This document shows, piece after piece, positions 56,725-64,000 of a DNA stretch of 64,000 bases; position 1 is the first letter of the stretch; each line of letters begins with the position of its first letter. The position numbers were made by a program, and so were the translations under genes. Source of the stretch: an uncultured Pelagibacteraceae bacterium (lineage in GTDB: Bacteria > Pseudomonadota > Alphaproteobacteria > Pelagibacterales > Pelagibacteraceae); contig CACDDC010000004.1 in NCBI GenBank assembly GCA_902551455.1, forward strand, positions 1 to 64,000, given 5' to 3'. Under the pieces are notes generated by a model. The model worked only from the letters and a program-made list of their open reading frames with translations. It was not told the origin of the DNA and made no database searches.

Positions 56725-57636
56725 TTAAAATGAATGATCTATTAAGAATAATAAAAATATCAAAAAAAGATAGAAAATTGAATATCCAAATACTTTTTTT
56801 GCTATTTTTGAGTCAAATTTATTTTTTTTAAACTTATATAAATCATAACAAATAAAATTATAATAAATAGTAAGAATCATTGCAGGTATTAAATATATTA
56901 ATCCACTAAATTTAAAAAAATAAGGTAAATAAATTAGAGGCAACATAATTAAAGAATACAAAAGAATATGAATTTTAGTTTTTTCAATTCCTGAATAAAT
57001 TGGCATCATAGGAACATTTGCTTTTTTATAGTCGTCTGCTTTATATAAGCTTAAAGCCCAGAAATGAGATGGAGTCCAAAAAAATATGATTAAAAATAAT
57101 AAAATTGGTTCTAGGGATACAGAATTTGTCGATATAGTCCATCCTATAATTGGAGGTAAAGCTCCAGCTGCTCCTCCTATAACAATATTTTGAGGTGTTT
57201 TTCTTTTTAACCAAATTGTATACACAAAAAGATAGAACAAAATGGTAGATAGTAGCAAAATTGCAGACAAAGTATTTGAAAAATAATTTAATCCAATCAC
57301 AGAAATAATTGTAAGAAATATTCCATAAGCAAGTGCATTATTTTTGCTAATTTTTCCTGTTGGTATTGGTCTTAAACATGTTCTTGTCATTAATGCATCT
57401 ATATCGGAATCATACCACATATTTAAACATGCTGATGCTCCTGCTCCTATTGCTACTAAAAAAATACTAGCAATCGCATTAAAGGTTTCCAAACTTGGAT
57501 TTGATATTAAGTAACCAACACCACAAGTAAAGATAACTAAAGACATTACCCTTGGTTTCATTAATGTTAAGAAAGATTTTATATACGATTGAATATTTAT
57601 CTTGCTTGATCTAGATTTTAAAATATTTGTAGACAC
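56725..57636 (-). CDS. ctaB: Protoheme IX farnesyltransferase CtaB (heme O synthase)
   Basis: UbiA-family membrane prenyltransferase converting heme B to heme O, the precursor of heme A. At 303 aa with about eight TM helices, the signature aspartates and arginines lie in NMWYDSDIDALMTRTCLRPIP near residues 72-92, with a second Asp-containing loop near YKADDYKKANVPMMP at 200-214. The start is GTG. It follows the small unknown ORF after 2 bp. Confidence 0.95.
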   Translation of the reverse strand: MSTNILKSRSSKINIQSYIKSFLTLMKPRVMSLVIFTCGVGYLISNPSLETFNAIASIFLVAIGAGASACLNMWYDSDIDALMTRTCLRPIPTGKISKNNALAYGIFLTIISVIGLNYFSNTLSAILLLSTILFYLFVYTIWLKRKTPQNIVIGGAAGALPPIIGWTISTNSVSLEPILLFLIIFFWTPSHFWALSLYKADDYKKANVPMMPIYSGIEKTKIHILLYSLIMLPLIYLPYFFKFSGLIYLIPAMILTIYYNFICYDLYKFKKNKFDSKIAKKVFGYSIFYLFLIFLLFLIDHSF

Positions 57637-57638
57637 TA

Positions 57639-57902
57639 TTAATCGACATTCATTGATACAAAAACTACAAGAATAATAATTCCAATTATAAGAATGTGAT
57701 TACCAAGATCAAAAATACCAACTTTACTATTTTTTTTATCTATTAACTTTCTTGACAAAGGAAGATTATCATAAGGATTTATTTTAATTTTTGGTCCGCT
57801 TTCTTTTTCGTTTTGAATTTTTATAGAAAATCCAAACCATGTTACATAAATAAAAAAAAGGAAGAAAATTAAAAATCCAGCTAATATATCATATCCGTCC
57901 AT
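57639..57902 (-). CDS. Small two-TM protein in the cytochrome oxidase operon
   Basis: An 87-aa ORF with hydrophobic helices at about residues 8-27 and 66-84 joined by a basic, Asn/Pro-rich loop (GPKIKINPYDNLPLSRKLI). It fits tightly between the subunit IV gene (3-bp gap) and ctaB (2-bp gap). I do not recognise a family; its position suggests a subunit or assembly factor of the oxidase. Confidence 0.7.
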   Translation of the reverse strand: MDGYDILAGFLIFFLFFIYVTWFGFSIKIQNEKESGPKIKINPYDNLPLSRKLIDKKNSKVGIFDLGNHILIIGIIILVVFVSMNVD

Positions 57903-57905
57903 AAT

Positions 57906-58241
57906 TTATCCTCCAACAAAAAAATAAAATAGTCTAGAGAAAAGAGTATACTTTCCTTCGGCTACCATTAGAGCCACAAAGCATGCGATGGCTGTCATCG
58001 GCCATAGCAATACATTTACTAAAGCATATCTTTCCCAGAACAAATGCATAAAAAATGCCATAATTAATCCAGCTTTTAAAAACATAAAGAATAGTATTAA
58101 AGACCATCTAAGCAATCCTTGAAATTGATACCAGTCAACCATGTATGAAAAAAAACTAAGAACAAATAACAATCCCCAAATCCATAGATAAATACCTATC
58201 TTATGTGTTGATGTCTGTTCCTTTTTTTTTGTATCTTCCAT
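57906..58241 (-). CDS. Cytochrome c oxidase subunit IV family protein
   Basis: A 111-aa protein with three TM helices (IYLWIWGLLFVLSFFSYMV; LILFFMFLKAGLIMAFFMHL; LWPMTAIACFVALMVA), the pattern of the prokaryotic COX4 family found in caa3- and bo3-type oxidases. It likely stabilises the catalytic subunits. It lies between subunit III and a small ORF, with 10- and 3-bp gaps. Confidence 0.88.
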   Translation of the reverse strand: MEDTKKKEQTSTHKIGIYLWIWGLLFVLSFFSYMVDWYQFQGLLRWSLILFFMFLKAGLIMAFFMHLFWERYALVNVLLWPMTAIACFVALMVAEGKYTLFSRLFYFFVGG

Positions 58242-58251
58242 AGTCTTTAAA

Positions 58252-58962
58252 TTACCATAAATAAAAAAATGCGAAAATGAATACCCACACTAAATCAACA
58301 AAGTGCCAATATAAGCCTAATATTTCAATTTCTACATAGTCACCTTTCATTGTAGTAAACCATCCTCTTTTTTGTTCGTCATAGTGACCCGCGAAAACTT
58401 TATAAGCATAAATAAATAAGAAAATTACTCCTATAGATACATGCGTTCCATGAAAACCTGTTATCATAAAAAAGAAAGATCCAAATTGTGGAGCTCCAAA
58501 TGGATTTTCCCAAGGCCTAACTCCTTCGTGAATTAACTTAGACCATTCGAAAGCTTGCATACCTACAAAAGTTAATCCACCTATTGCTGTAGCCAATACA
58601 AGCCAACCACACATTTTTCTATTTCTTTCATAGCCATACTTAACTGCTAGCGCCATAGTTCCACTACTTGTAATTAAAACAAAAGTCATAATTGCAATTA
58701 ACAATAAAGGAACTGGAACACCAAATGCATCTAAAGCAAATACCTCGCTTGGGTTAGGCCATTCAACTGGAGTTGATGCTCTACCCTTCATATATGAAAT
58801 TAAAAAGCAGCTAAATACAAATGTGTCACTTAACAAAAAAATCCACATCATTGCTTTTCCCCAATGTACACCTTTAAACATTGTCTGGTCTGACCCAGTA
58901 TCTTTGGCCATCCCTTTAAACCCTGGTTTAAATTCGTAATCTACTATTTTTTGTTCAGACAT
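58252..58962 (-). CDS. ctaE: Cytochrome c oxidase subunit III
   Basis: Core membrane subunit that stabilises proton uptake by subunit I. At 236 aa with five or more TM helices, characteristic segments are HWGKAMMWIFLLSDTFVFSCFL near residue 33-54, FMITGFHGTHVSIGVIFLF near 160-178, and the C-terminal YWHFVDLVWVFIFAFFYLW. A second, more diverged subunit III-like gene lies at 61961-62638. Confidence 0.95.
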   Translation of the reverse strand: MSEQKIVDYEFKPGFKGMAKDTGSDQTMFKGVHWGKAMMWIFLLSDTFVFSCFLISYMKGRASTPVEWPNPSEVFALDAFGVPVPLLLIAIMTFVLITSSGTMALAVKYGYERNRKMCGWLVLATAIGGLTFVGMQAFEWSKLIHEGVRPWENPFGAPQFGSFFFMITGFHGTHVSIGVIFLFIYAYKVFAGHYDEQKRGWFTTMKGDYVEIEILGLYWHFVDLVWVFIFAFFYLW

Positions 58963-58970
58963 TATTAAAT

Positions 58971-60809
58971 TTATGTTTTTTCAACCTCTGTATCTACGAC
59001 TGCACTTGGTGGTGTAGTTTGAGGCATAAAATCTTCTTTTGATCCTGGTACACTATAATCATAAGGCCACCTGTGTACTACAGGAAGTCTATCACCAAAA
59101 TTACCGTGCTCAGGAGGAACGGTTGATGTAAACCATTCTAACGAATTCGCTTTCCAAGGATTTTTCCCTGCTCGCTCTCCCTCTTTCAAACTTTTTATAA
59201 TATTATAAATCAATATAAACTGTGCAGCTCCTACTATAAAAGCTGCTAGACTTATAAATTCGTTCATACCCACTGCTGAAGTCATGTAAGGGCTATCGTA
59301 CATTTCAAAATATCTTCTAGGAACTCCAATAAAGCCTAGATAGTGCATTGGAAAATAAATTGAATAAGCGCCCAAGAAAGTTAACCAAAAGTGCCATTTT
59401 CCTAAACCTTCATCTAACATTCTGCCTGCAACTAATGGAAACCAGTGATAAACTGCTCCCATTATTACCATAAGTGGAGCAATACCCATCACCATATGAA
59501 AGTGAGCAATTACGAAATATGTGTCTGACAATGGAACATCTACTGTTACATTGCCTAAAAAAATTCCTGTTATACCACCATTTACAAATGTTACAATAAA
59601 ACCTAGACACCATAGCATAACAGTGTTCAGCCTAATATTTCCTCTCCAAAGAGTTAGTATCCAATTATAAACTTTCATAGCAGTTGGGACAGCTATGATT
59701 AGAGTTGTAGTAGCAAAGAAAAACCCAAACCATGGATTCATTCCGCTAACATACATGTGGTGAGCCCAAACAAAAAAACTAAGAGCTCCAATACCTACAA
59801 TGGCCCAAACCATCATTCTATAACCAAATATATTTTTTCTAGAGTGAACAGATATTAAATCAGATACAATTCCAAAAGCTGGTAATGCAACTATATAAAC
59901 TTCAGGGTGACCAAAAAACCAGAATAAATGTTGGAAAAGAATAGGACTTCCTCCTCCGTATTCTAATACTTCGCCTGCTTTTAATATTGTGGGCATAAAG
60001 AAACTTGTTCCTAAAACCTTGTCTAATGTCATCATTATTGAGCTTACTAAAAGTGCAGGAAAAGCTAACATTGCTAATACTGTTGCTGTAAAAATACCCC
60101 AAACGGTTAATGGCATTCTCATCAACGTCATTCCTCTTGTACGAGCTTGCAAAACAGTAATTAAATAATTTAAACCACCCATTGTAAATCCAATTACAAA
60201 TAGAGATAAAGAAATTAACATTAAGAGTATTCCCATACCTGATCCTGGAGTTCCTTCTAAAATAGCTTGTGGAGGATAAAGTGTCCATCCCGAACCTGTT
60301 GGTCCACCTGGAACAAAAAAACTAGCCATTAAAACTCCGACTGCAACAAAAAACATCCAGTAACTAACCATATTAACATATGGAAAAACCATATCTCTTG
60401 CTCCAACCATTAATGGAATAAGATAATTACCAAAACCTCCAAGAAAAAGTGCTGTTAAAAAATAAACAACCATTATCATTCCGTGCATAGTAACGAATTG
60501 GTAGTAGTGTTCGGCTGTCATAAAGCCTGCTAATCCTGGAAAACCTAATTGTAAACGCATCAACCAAGAAAGAATAAGACCAATTATACCTGTAAATACT
60601 GCCGTAAGAAAATATTGTACTCCAATAACTTTAGCATCCTGACAAAAAACCCATTTAGTAATAAAACTATGTCCATGGTATAAATCTTGATCAGGTATCT
60701 CTGCAGGTCTTACGTAATCCATATCAGGTGTTACGCCTGCACCTCCACCAGAAATAGTTTCTGAGGACTGAGCCTGTATTGTTTTATTATTGTTAAAATC
60801 TTCTGACAT
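58971..60809 (-). CDS. ctaD: Cytochrome c oxidase subunit I
   Basis: Catalytic subunit reducing oxygen at the heme a3-CuB centre. It is 612 aa with 12 or more TM helices. The cross-linked His-Tyr and channel glutamate are in FGHPEVYIVALPAFG, CuB histidines in WAHHMYVSG, the heme pair in HFHMVMG, the K-channel lysine in PTAMKVYNW and the D-channel aspartate in MVGARDMVFP. The ALPAFGIVSDLI segment resembles caa3-type more than mitochondrial-type sequences. It is second in the operon. Confidence 0.96.
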   Translation of the reverse strand: MSEDFNNNKTIQAQSSETISGGGAGVTPDMDYVRPAEIPDQDLYHGHSFITKWVFCQDAKVIGVQYFLTAVFTGIIGLILSWLMRLQLGFPGLAGFMTAEHYYQFVTMHGMIMVVYFLTALFLGGFGNYLIPLMVGARDMVFPYVNMVSYWMFFVAVGVLMASFFVPGGPTGSGWTLYPPQAILEGTPGSGMGILLMLISLSLFVIGFTMGGLNYLITVLQARTRGMTLMRMPLTVWGIFTATVLAMLAFPALLVSSIMMTLDKVLGTSFFMPTILKAGEVLEYGGGSPILFQHLFWFFGHPEVYIVALPAFGIVSDLISVHSRKNIFGYRMMVWAIVGIGALSFFVWAHHMYVSGMNPWFGFFFATTTLIIAVPTAMKVYNWILTLWRGNIRLNTVMLWCLGFIVTFVNGGITGIFLGNVTVDVPLSDTYFVIAHFHMVMGIAPLMVIMGAVYHWFPLVAGRMLDEGLGKWHFWLTFLGAYSIYFPMHYLGFIGVPRRYFEMYDSPYMTSAVGMNEFISLAAFIVGAAQFILIYNIIKSLKEGERAGKNPWKANSLEWFTSTVPPEHGNFGDRLPVVHRWPYDYSVPGSKEDFMPQTTPPSAVVDTEVEKT

Positions 60810-60848
60810 TAATTCACTACTTTATATATATATTTTTAACCATTTAAA

Positions 60849-61685
60849 TTACTTTTTTACCAGTCTTTTTTCTTTAAATTCAATTACTTTTTGCTTTGCT
60901 ATCAATTCTGAGAAAGTTTCCTGTTCACCCAACCATTGATTATACTCCTGTTCATCTTGAACGATAACTCCACCTCTCATAGCATAATGCCCTACGCCAC
61001 AATACTCAGCGCATAAAACTTCATACTCTCCAATCTTATTAGGTTCAAACCAATAGTAAGTTACAACTCCTGGAACAGCATCCATTTTCGCTCTAAATTG
61101 AGGAACATACCAGTTGTGAAGAACATCTACGGATCTTAATAAAATTTTTACAGGTCTATTATTTTTTAAATTTATAACATCTGATTGTATTAAAACATCA
61201 TCTTTTCCATAAGGGTCGTCTAAATTTATTCCAAAAGGATTATTATCATTTATATTTTGAACTTGTGTTGTTCCTAATTTTTTATCTTCACCCGGCAATC
61301 TGTATTGCCATCCCCATTGCCATGCCATAACATCTATTTCAATCGCATTTTTTGGAACATTAACATATTGATTCCATACAATTAATCCTGGGGCCAAAAG
61401 TGCGGCAACTCCTAAAGTTGTGGCCCAAGTAAGTATTCTTTCTAATTTTTTATCTTCTGGCTTGTATTCTGCTTTACGATCTTCTTTGTAAGAAAATTTA
61501 AAAACACAATAAACCATAAACAAACACACAGCTACAAATACACCACCTCCAACCCAAAATGTCAGGGTAATTGTATCATCCATTGATTTCCAATTTGAAG
61601 CTATATCGGTCCAATACCATGGTGTGAAAATATGGAATAATACAGAACCAAGGATAACTAAAAAAAATATAATTCCTGCGTGCAT
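60849..61685 (-). CDS. ctaC: Cytochrome c oxidase subunit II
   Basis: Accepts electrons from cytochrome c at the CuA site. At 278 aa, it has two N-terminal TM helices, an aromatic electron-entry patch (MAWQWGWQYRLPG near 147-159), VDVLHNWYVPQFRAKMDAVPG near 188-208, and CuA ligands in CAEYCGVGHYAMRG near residue 222-235. It has no C-terminal cytochrome c domain, unlike classical caa3 oxidases. It is first of the operon, preceded by a 17-bp palindrome. Confidence 0.96.
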   Translation of the reverse strand: MHAGIIFFLVILGSVLFHIFTPWYWTDIASNWKSMDDTITLTFWVGGGVFVAVCLFMVYCVFKFSYKEDRKAEYKPEDKKLERILTWATTLGVAALLAPGLIVWNQYVNVPKNAIEIDVMAWQWGWQYRLPGEDKKLGTTQVQNINDNNPFGINLDDPYGKDDVLIQSDVINLKNNRPVKILLRSVDVLHNWYVPQFRAKMDAVPGVVTYYWFEPNKIGEYEVLCAEYCGVGHYAMRGGVIVQDEQEYNQWLGEQETFSELIAKQKVIEFKEKRLVKK

Positions 61686-61699
61686 AGAGCTTATATAGA

Positions 61700-61727
61700 A
61701 TAATAATACTATAAATACCTATGACAA
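61700..61727 (-). promoter_or_regulatory. Predicted promoter of the cytochrome oxidase operon
   Basis: On the minus strand TTGTCA (61727-61722), a 16-nt spacer and TATTAT (61705-61700) each differ from consensus by one base. The predicted transcript starts about 8 nt before the ctaC ATG. The -35 box lies inside the palindrome at 61720-61736. Confidence 0.5.
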
Positions 61728-61736
61728 AATGTCATA
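61720..61736. promoter_or_regulatory. 17-bp palindrome, candidate operator upstream of ctaC
   Basis: TATGACAAAATGTCATA is a perfect inverted repeat of 7-bp arms around AAA, centred in the 87-bp divergent spacer between ctaC and a small two-TM gene. It covers the predicted ctaC -35. It does not match the FNR/CRP consensus (TTGAT-N4-ATCAA). The binding protein is unknown. Confidence 0.5.
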
Positions 61737-61772
61737 AATTAATCTTAAATAAACCAATATATTCAACATATT

Positions 61773-61964
61773 ATGCTTAGTAAATTTGGAATTTTAATTG
61801 CAATACTCGTTTTAGTTTTACTATTTTTTATTGTGATATCTTTTGGGGCTGGAGCATTTTCAAAAAAAGAAACAAAACCTGAAACTAAAAAATATTTAAA
61901 ATCTGTAAATATATTATTAATTTTAATAGCGGTTGTAGGTACTATTTTAGTATTATTTCTTTAA
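61773..61964 (+). CDS. Small two-TM membrane protein, unknown (HIG1/twin-TM-like layout)
   Basis: A 63-aa ORF with two hydrophobic helices (residues about 4-28 and 45-62) and a charged loop (SKKETKPETKKYLK). Short twin-TM proteins with this layout, some related to mitochondrial HIG1 respiratory factors, are frequent near alphaproteobacterial oxidase genes. Sequence similarity is too weak for me to assign it. It diverges from ctaC and converges with the second subunit III-like gene, sharing TTAA. Confidence 0.65.
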   Translation: MLSKFGILIAILVLVLLFFIVISFGAGAFSKKETKPETKKYLKSVNILLILIAVVGTILVLFL

Positions 61965-62638
61965 ATTAAAGATTTGCACCACTCAATAAATGTATCATTA
62001 AATACATAAATCATAATAAAAAACATTAGCCAAACAATTAATAAAAAAGTCCAGTACCAAGACAATGCTGATATATTATTTTCTTCATGAATAATTTTAT
62101 TTTGTTCTAATTTTAAAACTCTAGATGAAACTTTACCCCAAAAAAATAACCCACCTAAAAGATGTAGACCGTGAAGCGCAGTAAAAATGTAAAAAGATGA
62201 AAAATAAGAATTAGTAGAAACATAATTTCCACTTTTCATTAATTGAACCCAAAAAATTAGTTGTCCAAATAAAAATAAATAGCTCAAACCTCCAACAATA
62301 ATTAAATTTTTTTTAATTTTTGTAGTCAATTTATTTTTTAAATCTTTAGTTATTTTGTTAAAATAGTATGAAACAAAAAATAGAATTAATGTATTAATCC
62401 ATAAAAGATTTGGTTTTAACAAATATTTTGTATCCTGTTCAGGTGGTAAAGAGTAAATATAGCCTGTGAAGATTAAACTAAATAATACTGTTGCAATTCC
62501 AAAAATAATAATAACTGCAGATTTTTGAACTGAAATATCAAATGTTTTTCCTTTATGAAAATTATCTAATATAGCCTGTTCTTTTTCCCAAGGTTTTTCA
62601 ACTAGTGTGCCAAAAATTTTCTTTATTATGTTGCTCAT
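61961..62638 (-). CDS. Second heme-copper oxidase subunit III-like protein
   Basis: A 225-aa membrane protein with about five TM helices. The later part matches the subunit III pattern: FIFTALHGLHLLGGLFFWGK-like segment near residues 150-170 (here FYIFTALHGLHLLGG) and ALSWYWTFLLIVWLMFFIMIYV near the C terminus. It lacks the HFVD of the canonical gene. It is separate from the main operon, between a twin-TM gene and sco. It may serve a second oxidase elsewhere or modify this one; neither can be decided from the window. Confidence 0.75.
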   Translation of the reverse strand: MSNIIKKIFGTLVEKPWEKEQAILDNFHKGKTFDISVQKSAVIIIFGIATVLFSLIFTGYIYSLPPEQDTKYLLKPNLLWINTLILFFVSYYFNKITKDLKNKLTTKIKKNLIIVGGLSYLFLFGQLIFWVQLMKSGNYVSTNSYFSSFYIFTALHGLHLLGGLFFWGKVSSRVLKLEQNKIIHEENNISALSWYWTFLLIVWLMFFIMIYVFNDTFIEWCKSLI

Positions 62639-62674
62639 AAATTTTATATAATAATTTAAATTACTTTATCAATA

Positions 62675-63262
62675 ATGAAATTAAAAACATCAATAACAAT
62701 TATTACAGGTTGTTTGGTTATTTTCTTATTTATAATGCTACCAATTTTCCTATCTGTTCAAAATAAAAAAGATGAATATGTCGCATCTTTTAAAGGATCT
62801 AATTTTTCTCTAAAAGATATGAACAACAACGAGATTACAGAAAAATCTTTTGATGGACCACTTACAGTTATCTTTTTTGGATTTACTCATTGTCCTGATA
62901 TTTGTCCTATGACTTTAAATAAACTAGATTTAGTTTTAGATAGAATTGATAAAAAAAATAAAAAAAAAATAAAAGTTTTTTTTATTAGTGTTGATCCTGA
63001 AAGAGATAGTCCAGAAGTTGTGAAAGATTATTTAAGTTCTTTTGAAAATGAATTTTTAGGTATAACTGGAGATCCTGAAAAAATATTTTTACTATCTAGG
63101 TCTTGGGGAATTTTAAGCCAAAAAATTTTTTTAGAAGATGGTCAATATAATATAGATCATAGTTCTCCAATTATTCTATTAAAAAATGGAAAATTTATTG
63201 CTAAGCTAAGTCACCGAGATGATATTAAGCAATGTATTAAAGTAATTAGTAAATACTTATAA
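62675..63262 (+). CDS. SCO1/SenC-family copper chaperone
   Basis: A 195-aa membrane-anchored thioredoxin-fold protein that delivers copper to the CuA site. It has an N-terminal TM helix (residues 6-26), the copper-binding FGFTHCPDICPMT near residues 69-81, and the distal His in IDHSSPIILL near 165. Its location next to cytochrome oxidase genes supports this role. A TATAAT at 62647-62652 lies 22 bp before its ATG. Its stop overlaps the rsmE stop within TTATAA. Confidence 0.93.
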   Translation: MKLKTSITIITGCLVIFLFIMLPIFLSVQNKKDEYVASFKGSNFSLKDMNNNEITEKSFDGPLTVIFFGFTHCPDICPMTLNKLDLVLDRIDKKNKKKIKVFFISVDPERDSPEVVKDYLSSFENEFLGITGDPEKIFLLSRSWGILSQKIFLEDGQYNIDHSSPIILLKNGKFIAKLSHRDDIKQCIKVISKYL

Positions 63263-63967
63263 TTCTAGAAAATAATTCACTATTGATAATGCAGAAATGG
63301 CTGCAGTTTCTGATCTTAAGATATTTTTATTTATTCTTAAATATTGAATGTTTTTTGATTTATAGATTTTTTCTCTTTCCAGTTCAGTAAAATCCCCTTC
63401 AGGACCAATTAGAATACATATCGGTTTTTTTACATTAATTTTTTTTAGGTTTAATTTTTTCTCTTTAGAATTTAAATCTCCTAAAATAATATTAACTTCC
63501 TGATTATTATTTATAAATTTATTTAAAGAAATAGTTTTTTCTAAATTTGGAACAACTATTCTGTTACTTTGTTCACAAGCTTCAATTATAATTTTTTTAA
63601 TTCTTTCACTATTTACTTTTCTCACTATAGTTCTATCTGTAATTATAGGTATAAATTTTGTAACACCTAATTCAGTAGATTTTTGTATCATAAAATTAAA
63701 ATAATTGGACTTGATGGGAGAAAACGCAAGCCATATATTTGGTGTGTTTTCCTTCTGTTTAATTTTTTCTACAATTGTAAACTCTACAATACCTTTTGAA
63801 ATTTGATTAATTTTAGCAGTCCATTCTCCACTATTATTAAATAAAGAAAAATTATTGCCAATTCTAACTCTCATGACTTTTATTAAGTAATGAGATTGGG
63901 ATTTGTCCAGTTTAGACTCAAAATTAATTGATAAACTTTCTGGATAAAATAATCTAATATTGTTCAT
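63257..63967 (-). CDS. rsmE: 16S rRNA (uracil-1498-N3)-methyltransferase RsmE
   Basis: SPOUT methyltransferase modifying U1498 of 16S rRNA. At 236 aa, it has an N-terminal PUA-like domain (HYLIKVMRVRIGNNFSLFN), QKSTELGVTKFIPIITDRT near residue 95-113, EACEQSNRIVVP near 130, and the knot motifs ICILIGPEGDFTELE near 184-198 and LRINKNILRSETAAISAL near the end. Confidence 0.95.
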   Translation of the reverse strand: MNNIRLFYPESLSINFESKLDKSQSHYLIKVMRVRIGNNFSLFNNSGEWTAKINQISKGIVEFTIVEKIKQKENTPNIWLAFSPIKSNYFNFMIQKSTELGVTKFIPIITDRTIVRKVNSERIKKIIIEACEQSNRIVVPNLEKTISLNKFINNNQEVNIILGDLNSKEKKLNLKKINVKKPICILIGPEGDFTELEREKIYKSKNIQYLRINKNILRSETAAISALSIVNYFLEL

Positions 63968-63984
63968 TATAATTAAAATAGTTT

Positions 63985-64000
63985 ATGAAAAATATTAAAG
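63985..64000 (+). CDS. Possible start of a gene running off the right edge
   Basis: An ATG at 63985, 17 bp beyond the divergent rsmE start, opens a frame with five complete codons (MKNIK) before the window ends. Divergent spacing and the basic start fit a new gene, but nothing can be said about its product. Confidence 0.25.

Noticed and set aside
1-64000. Mobile elements, prophage genes, CRISPR arrays, toxin-antitoxin or defence systems
   Set aside because: I looked for transposase, integrase, phage and Cas-like proteins and for regularly spaced repeats and found none. The CcrM gene has no restriction partner. The window is core genome throughout.

Overview
The window is about 30% G+C, has almost no intergenic space (the longest gap between genes is 133 bp) and encodes lysine- and isoleucine-rich proteins. 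Gene content and order point to a streamlined alphaproteobacterium of the SAR11 clade (Pelagibacterales). The evidence is the yqeY-dnaG-rpoD cluster, a CcrM-type GANTC methylase, mutY-DUF721-dsbA-smc, a separate F0 ATP synthase operon with both b' and b subunits, petABC, and a crtIBY-blh retinal module. There are no insertion sequences, prophage genes, CRISPR arrays or rRNA genes. I see only three tRNA genes, one of them cut by the left edge. This assignment rests on recognising families, not on a database search.

Layout. 1-4.4 kb: a partial tRNA, tRNA-Val, and the macromolecular synthesis cluster rpoD-dnaG-yqeY on the minus strand. 4.4-8.8 kb: carAB. 8.8-12.6 kb: a 2OG-Fe(II) oxygenase and ELM1-like pair, trxB and an aspartate aminotransferase. 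12.6-19.5 kb: uvrB, a pteridine reductase-like SDR, a secreted hydrolase, folB, uvrC and pgsA. 19.5-23 kb: ilvE diverging from a MarR / response regulator / histidine kinase module. 23-29 kb: lgt, a NDUFAF7-like methyltransferase, pgeF, prs, rplY, pth and ychF. 29-31.7 kb: cytochrome bc1 (petABC). 31.7-38.7 kb: trmL, hemF, greA, the CCA-adding enzyme, tRNA-Gln, ispE, a TPR protein, a uracil-DNA glycosylase and rnhB. 38.7-45.3 kb: ccrM, an FAD monooxygenase, mutY, DUF721, a DsbA-like protein and smc. 45.3-47.6 kb: the F0 sector of ATP synthase. 47.7-54.6 kb: crtI-crtB-crtY-blh, then ispH, thrB and rnhA. 54.6-64 kb: an unknown ORF, thrC, the cytochrome c oxidase operon, a second subunit III-like gene, a Sco protein and rsmE.

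How the genes work together. Much of the window serves respiration and proton-motive force: the bc1 complex, an aa3/caa3-like oxidase with heme farnesyltransferase and copper chaperone, hemF for heme, and the membrane sector of ATP synthase. The crtIBY-blh genes make beta-carotene and cleave it to retinal, the chromophore of proteorhodopsin. The rhodopsin gene and crtE are not in this window. IspE and IspH supply the isoprenoid precursors. A second theme is DNA and RNA maintenance: UvrB, UvrC, MutY, UDG, RNases HI and HII, SMC, primase and CcrM.

The main points for a second look are: an SMC protein with no recognisable hinge domain; a CCA-adding enzyme gene whose start codon lies three bases beyond the CCA end of tRNA-Gln; a tRNA-Val with non-canonical D and T loops; a ccrM promoter whose spacer holds a palindrome made of two GANTC sites; a 17-bp palindrome over the predicted -35 of the oxidase operon; loss of metal-ligand cysteines in the uracil-DNA glycosylase and primase; and convergent gene pairs that repeatedly share their stop codons.
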